NCBI GenBank assembly: GCA_028289745.1
Contig: JANQOD010000231.1
Span: 1-7,958 of the forward strand
DNA: 7,958 bases
From: Allomuricauda sp.
GTDB lineage: Bacteria > Bacteroidota > Bacteroidia > Flavobacteriales > Flavobacteriaceae
Reading direction: 5' to 3'
Under the pieces are notes generated by a model. That model did no database searches, was not told where the DNA came from, and was given only the letters and a program-made list of their open reading frames with translations. Position numbers and translations under genes: made by a program. How positions within the stretch are numbered: the stretch's first letter is position 1; the number at the start of each line of letters is the position of its first letter. Below are positions 5,708-7,958 of the stretch, piece after piece.

Positions 5708-5711
5708 TTTA

Positions 5712-6509
5712 TCAATCCCTAAAAATCAATCGTCCATTGAACAGTTCTTCTACCTCGACTTCAGGTGGTCGGTTGACACTGATGACATCGCCCGTACCTC
5801 TGATGACACCTGAAATTCGCTGCTGGGGGTTCACCAATATATCGTTTGTGCCCCTATGGTTGATTACCACATTTTCAGCGACCAATTCTTCGGCCTCAAT
5901 TCTAGAGTCACCGGCAGCTATACCGATACTGAAAATATTCGTTTGACCCCTCAATTTGAAATAGGCTATGCCATTGACCGTTATGCTTACCGTTTCAGAA
6001 GCCACTTGCAGATCAAAAGAGCCATCAGTAGTTTCTGTTTCAGGATTATTGAAACTCTCTGAAACCAACGATAGGTTCGGATAGTTCAATACCCCATCGC
6101 TTGAAATCAAGAGCCCTGTACTGCTTCGCACCTGCTCGATATCGGGCGAGGTAACGAAAACGGTCGAGAGGCCATAGTCACGGATAAAATTACAGCCATT
6201 ATCGTTTCTTAGCACCAATCGATTATCTTCTACTTCTGCGGATATGTCATTGAGCAAAAATTCCCCTGACTCGATTTCAACTTTTTGTTCTTCTCCTTGC
6301 CTCAGCACCAGATTCAAATTTTCAAAAACAGTAATGTTCACAAAAGATGGAACATTTACCTCAACCCGTTTCAAATCACCTGCATTCTGAAAACAATCGG
6401 GAGCGTTTTCTGAGTTGCAGGAAATCAAAAAAACCAGCAAGCCTATAAGCGATTTCCCGACTGCGCCCGAAAAGATGGTATACTTGATTTTTAAAATTTC
6501 TGCTTCCAA
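5712..6509 (-). CDS. DUF2807 (head GIN domain) putative lipoprotein
   Basis: A beta-rich, probably surface or periplasmic lipoprotein of the DUF2807 (GIN domain) family, whose function is not established. After a basic start (KIKYTIFSG) comes a hydrophobic stretch ending in the lipobox LISC, followed by NSENAP, so a lipid anchor is likely. Repetitive short strands follow, with the family's ending IRGTGDVISVNRPP and a final EELFNGRLIFRD. The start is uncertain. ATG 6569 would give 285 residues but overlaps the upstream gene by 50 nt and places 50 residues before the lipobox Cys. TTG 6509 leaves a 10-nt gap and gives a signal peptide of about 30 residues, so it is preferred. It lies directly downstream of the PagL-like gene and is probably co-transcribed with it. 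Confidence 0.82.
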   Translation of the reverse strand: MEAEILKIKYTIFSGAVGKSLIGLLVFLISCNSENAPDCFQNAGDLKRVEVNVPSFVNITVFENLNLVLRQGEEQKVEIESGEFLLNDISAEVEDNRLVLRNDNGCNFIRDYGLSTVFVTSPDIEQVRSSTGLLISSDGVLNYPNLSLVSESFNNPETETTDGSFDLQVASETVSITVNGIAYFKLRGQTNIFSIGIAAGDSRIEAEELVAENVVINHRGTNDILVNPQQRISGVIRGTGDVISVNRPPEVEVEELFNGRLIFRD

Positions 6510-6519
6510 TATCTTTTGT

Positions 6520-7620
6520 CTAAAGTCTAACCCCAATGCCAAATTCAACGGCTTCGGCCTTTGCCGCATGTGCCTTCAATGTTATCGCTCCAAAGATTTT
6601 ATCTCCAAAATAGCGTTTCAATCCGATTCGATTGTACGTCTGCCCTTCAAAATCAAAAGGATAGTATACATAATAGCCCAACTGGGTGACAATGCTCACT
6701 TTATTGATAAACAATTCATGGCCCACAAACAGTCCGACCCGTTTAAAATCGGTGTCGGCGGCCACTTCGTTCTCTGGAAACGAAATACTTTGAAAACGTA
6801 TCAATTCTTGCAAAAAATTGGAAAAGAACACATCGCCGCCAAACTGTATGGCACTTTTTCGCCCCAAGCGTTTATCGGCATAGGCCGAGAAAATCCAAAA
6901 TCCGTAGCGCCCTGAATTTACCACGTCGCTTTCGTTCACGCCCCCTCTGAGCACTAGGTTATATCGAATGGGTTCAGTTGTCTTTTCCCTTTTTTCCGGT
7001 TTGACGTATTCATACTCCTTACCACCATCCAAATCATAGGTCAATCCGAAATTAAGGGCCATCGTATTGGTCGAAGTGTTCGGAGCCTTGAAATTGGCAT
7101 TGGAATAGTGAATGAAGGAAATGCCCGCTTTCAATCCTAAGCCCGCTACCAGGTTCTCTTTATGGTAATTGATCATCGCCATGGTCGAACTCAGCAAATG
7201 CGTGCCATAGGCATTGTTGCGAAAGTTGGTGTTTTTGTCATACGGATTTGTATTATAGGCTACCCCCTGCCCGATCCGAAATTGAAGATTGCGCTTAAAG
7301 AAGTAAAAGTTGTAGTGGGCGTACAGTGCGAAATTCTGCCCTAAAGTCGAATTGTTCATATTCTGGTACACAAACGAAAACCCCGTATCGGGATAGCCAT
7401 AATCGGCCTCCCATTCTTCATGGCCATAGCGTTTTCGATTGAACCCCAAGATGATTCCCCCCGGGTGATCGGTGATCAAGTGCGAAATATCTGGGTTGTG
7501 CAATAGAATACTACCATTGAATTGGCTAATGTCAAGGGTATATTTTTTGGGAGGACCTTCTTTTTGGGAAAATCCAAAGCAACATCCGACCAGAAAAAAA
7601 ATGGGGAATAGGTGCTTCAT
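6520..7620 (-). CDS. PagL-like acyloxyacyl hydrolase / lipid A deacylase family outer membrane protein
   Basis: From ATG 7620 the protein has 366 residues. It begins with a signal peptide, MKHLFPIFFLVGCCFGFSQ, then beta-barrel-like alternating strands (LYAHYNFYFFKRNLQFRIG and others) and ends in VEFGIGVRL. The segment FIHYSNANFKAPN carries the His-x-Ser pair (His171 and Ser173 from this start) that forms part of the PagL catalytic site, which removes the 3-O acyl chain of lipid A in the outer membrane. The acidic third residue of PagL is not obvious at the expected distance. The protein is about twice the length of proteobacterial PagL, typical of flavobacterial homologues. LVGC could also be read as a short lipobox. 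The frame is open to 7695, but the extra 25 residues come from a heptamer repeat and are rejected. It follows metF by 55 nt. Confidence 0.78.
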   Translation of the reverse strand: MKHLFPIFFLVGCCFGFSQKEGPPKKYTLDISQFNGSILLHNPDISHLITDHPGGIILGFNRKRYGHEEWEADYGYPDTGFSFVYQNMNNSTLGQNFALYAHYNFYFFKRNLQFRIGQGVAYNTNPYDKNTNFRNNAYGTHLLSSTMAMINYHKENLVAGLGLKAGISFIHYSNANFKAPNTSTNTMALNFGLTYDLDGGKEYEYVKPEKREKTTEPIRYNLVLRGGVNESDVVNSGRYGFWIFSAYADKRLGRKSAIQFGGDVFFSNFLQELIRFQSISFPENEVAADTDFKRVGLFVGHELFINKVSIVTQLGYYVYYPFDFEGQTYNRIGLKRYFGDKIFGAITLKAHAAKAEAVEFGIGVRL

Positions 7621-7641
7621 GGGGTGTAAAGGTAAACCATT

Positions 7642-7676
7642 CAAATTTTGAACTTTGAACCTAAAACCTTGAACCT
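7642..7676. repeat. Tandem heptamer repeat, unit TGAACCT
   Basis: Five consecutive 7-bp units lie at 7642-7676: CAAATTT, TGAACTT, TGAACCT, AAAACCT and TGAACCT, with two exact copies of the consensus. The last unit touches the metF stop codon, and the array fills most of the spacer before the PagL-like gene. Similar GGTTCAA-type heptamer arrays occur between genes in many Bacteroidota genomes (from memory). Confidence 0.65.
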
Positions 7677-7958
7677 TAAAAAACCGCTTTGGCAATTGCC
7701 TTGATATTGTCTGATTTGCCCATAGAGTAATAATGCAATACCGGCACTCCTGCTTTTTTCAATTCTTTCGACTGTTCAATGCACCACTCAATGCCCACCT
7801 GGCGCACTTCTTTGTTGTTCTTACAGGCTTCGACGGCATCGACCAGGTCTTGTGGGATATCGACCCGAAACACCTGCGGCAACAACTGTAAATGCCGCTT
7901 CACCGCAATGGGCTTAATACCGGGAATAATGGGCACATCAATGCCCATGGCCCTTGCC
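7676..7958 (-). CDS. metF: Methylenetetrahydrofolate reductase, 3' part only
   Basis: The last 93 codons of a gene whose start is beyond the right edge. It reads ARAMGIDVPIIPGIKPI, then LQLLPQVFRVDIPQDL, VGIEWCIEQSKELKKAGVP and a closing VLHYYSMGKSDNIKAIAKAVF. This is the C-terminal third of the MetF TIM barrel: the PIIPGIKPI strand, the P-x-x-L helix and the final (H/F)-(H/Y)-Y strand. The enzyme reduces 5,10-methylene-THF to 5-methyl-THF using FAD and NAD(P)H, providing methyl groups for methionine synthesis. The C-terminus is complete at normal family length. It is probably the upstream member of the minus-strand run with the PagL-like and DUF2807 genes, though the repeat-filled spacer could hold a separate promoter. 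Assignment is firm. Confidence 0.93.
   Translation of the reverse strand, partial: ARAMGIDVPIIPGIKPIAVKRHLQLLPQVFRVDIPQDLVDAVEACKNNKEVRQVGIEWCIEQSKELKKAGVPVLHYYSMGKSDNIKAIAKAVF

Noticed and set aside
7642..7676. Heptamer array considered as a CRISPR or promoter
   Set aside because: Units are 7 bp, contiguous and without spacers. The TTTG-like segments inside do not give a -33/-7 pair at the right spacing.

Overview
The window looks like a chromosomal segment from a marine-type Flavobacteriaceae member (Bacteroidota). The evidence is a gldA-type gliding ABC ATPase, the Bacteroidota arrangement pheA – class I aminotransferase – tyrA – DAHP synthase (its C-terminal half lies outside), weak A-rich ribosome sites instead of strong Shine-Dalgarno sequences, and an exact TAnnTTTG promoter element. 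No rRNA, tRNA, IS element or CRISPR array was seen.

Layout. 1-3118 (minus strand) is a tightly packed aromatic amino acid operon read right to left: prephenate dehydratase, aminotransferase, prephenate dehydrogenase, and the start of DAHP synthase (cut by the left edge). Together they feed carbon into the shikimate pathway and split prephenate towards Phe and Tyr. 3119-3494 is a divergent control region. It holds a 23-codon leader ORF in which 10 residues are Phe or Tyr (seven in a row at 10-16), followed by an intrinsic terminator just before pheA. A 7-base copy of the terminator's 3' arm sits at the end of the leader ORF and can pair with the 5' arm instead. This is a complete, classical ribosome-mediated attenuator and is the most interesting item here. 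3495-4388 (plus strand) is gldA with its own promoter.

4426-7958 (minus strand) reads right to left: the 3' end of metF, a PagL-like lipid A deacylase, a DUF2807 lipoprotein, a structured spacer with a coding-like fragment, and a LACTB-like serine hydrolase whose 3' end converges on gldA. The PagL-like and DUF2807 proteins are envelope proteins; their co-orientation and short spacing suggest co-transcription, but a shared function is only inference.

Two spacers (1119-1144 and 7642-7676) carry small repeats that artificially extend the neighbouring reading frames, so downstream starts are preferred for tyrA and the PagL-like gene.
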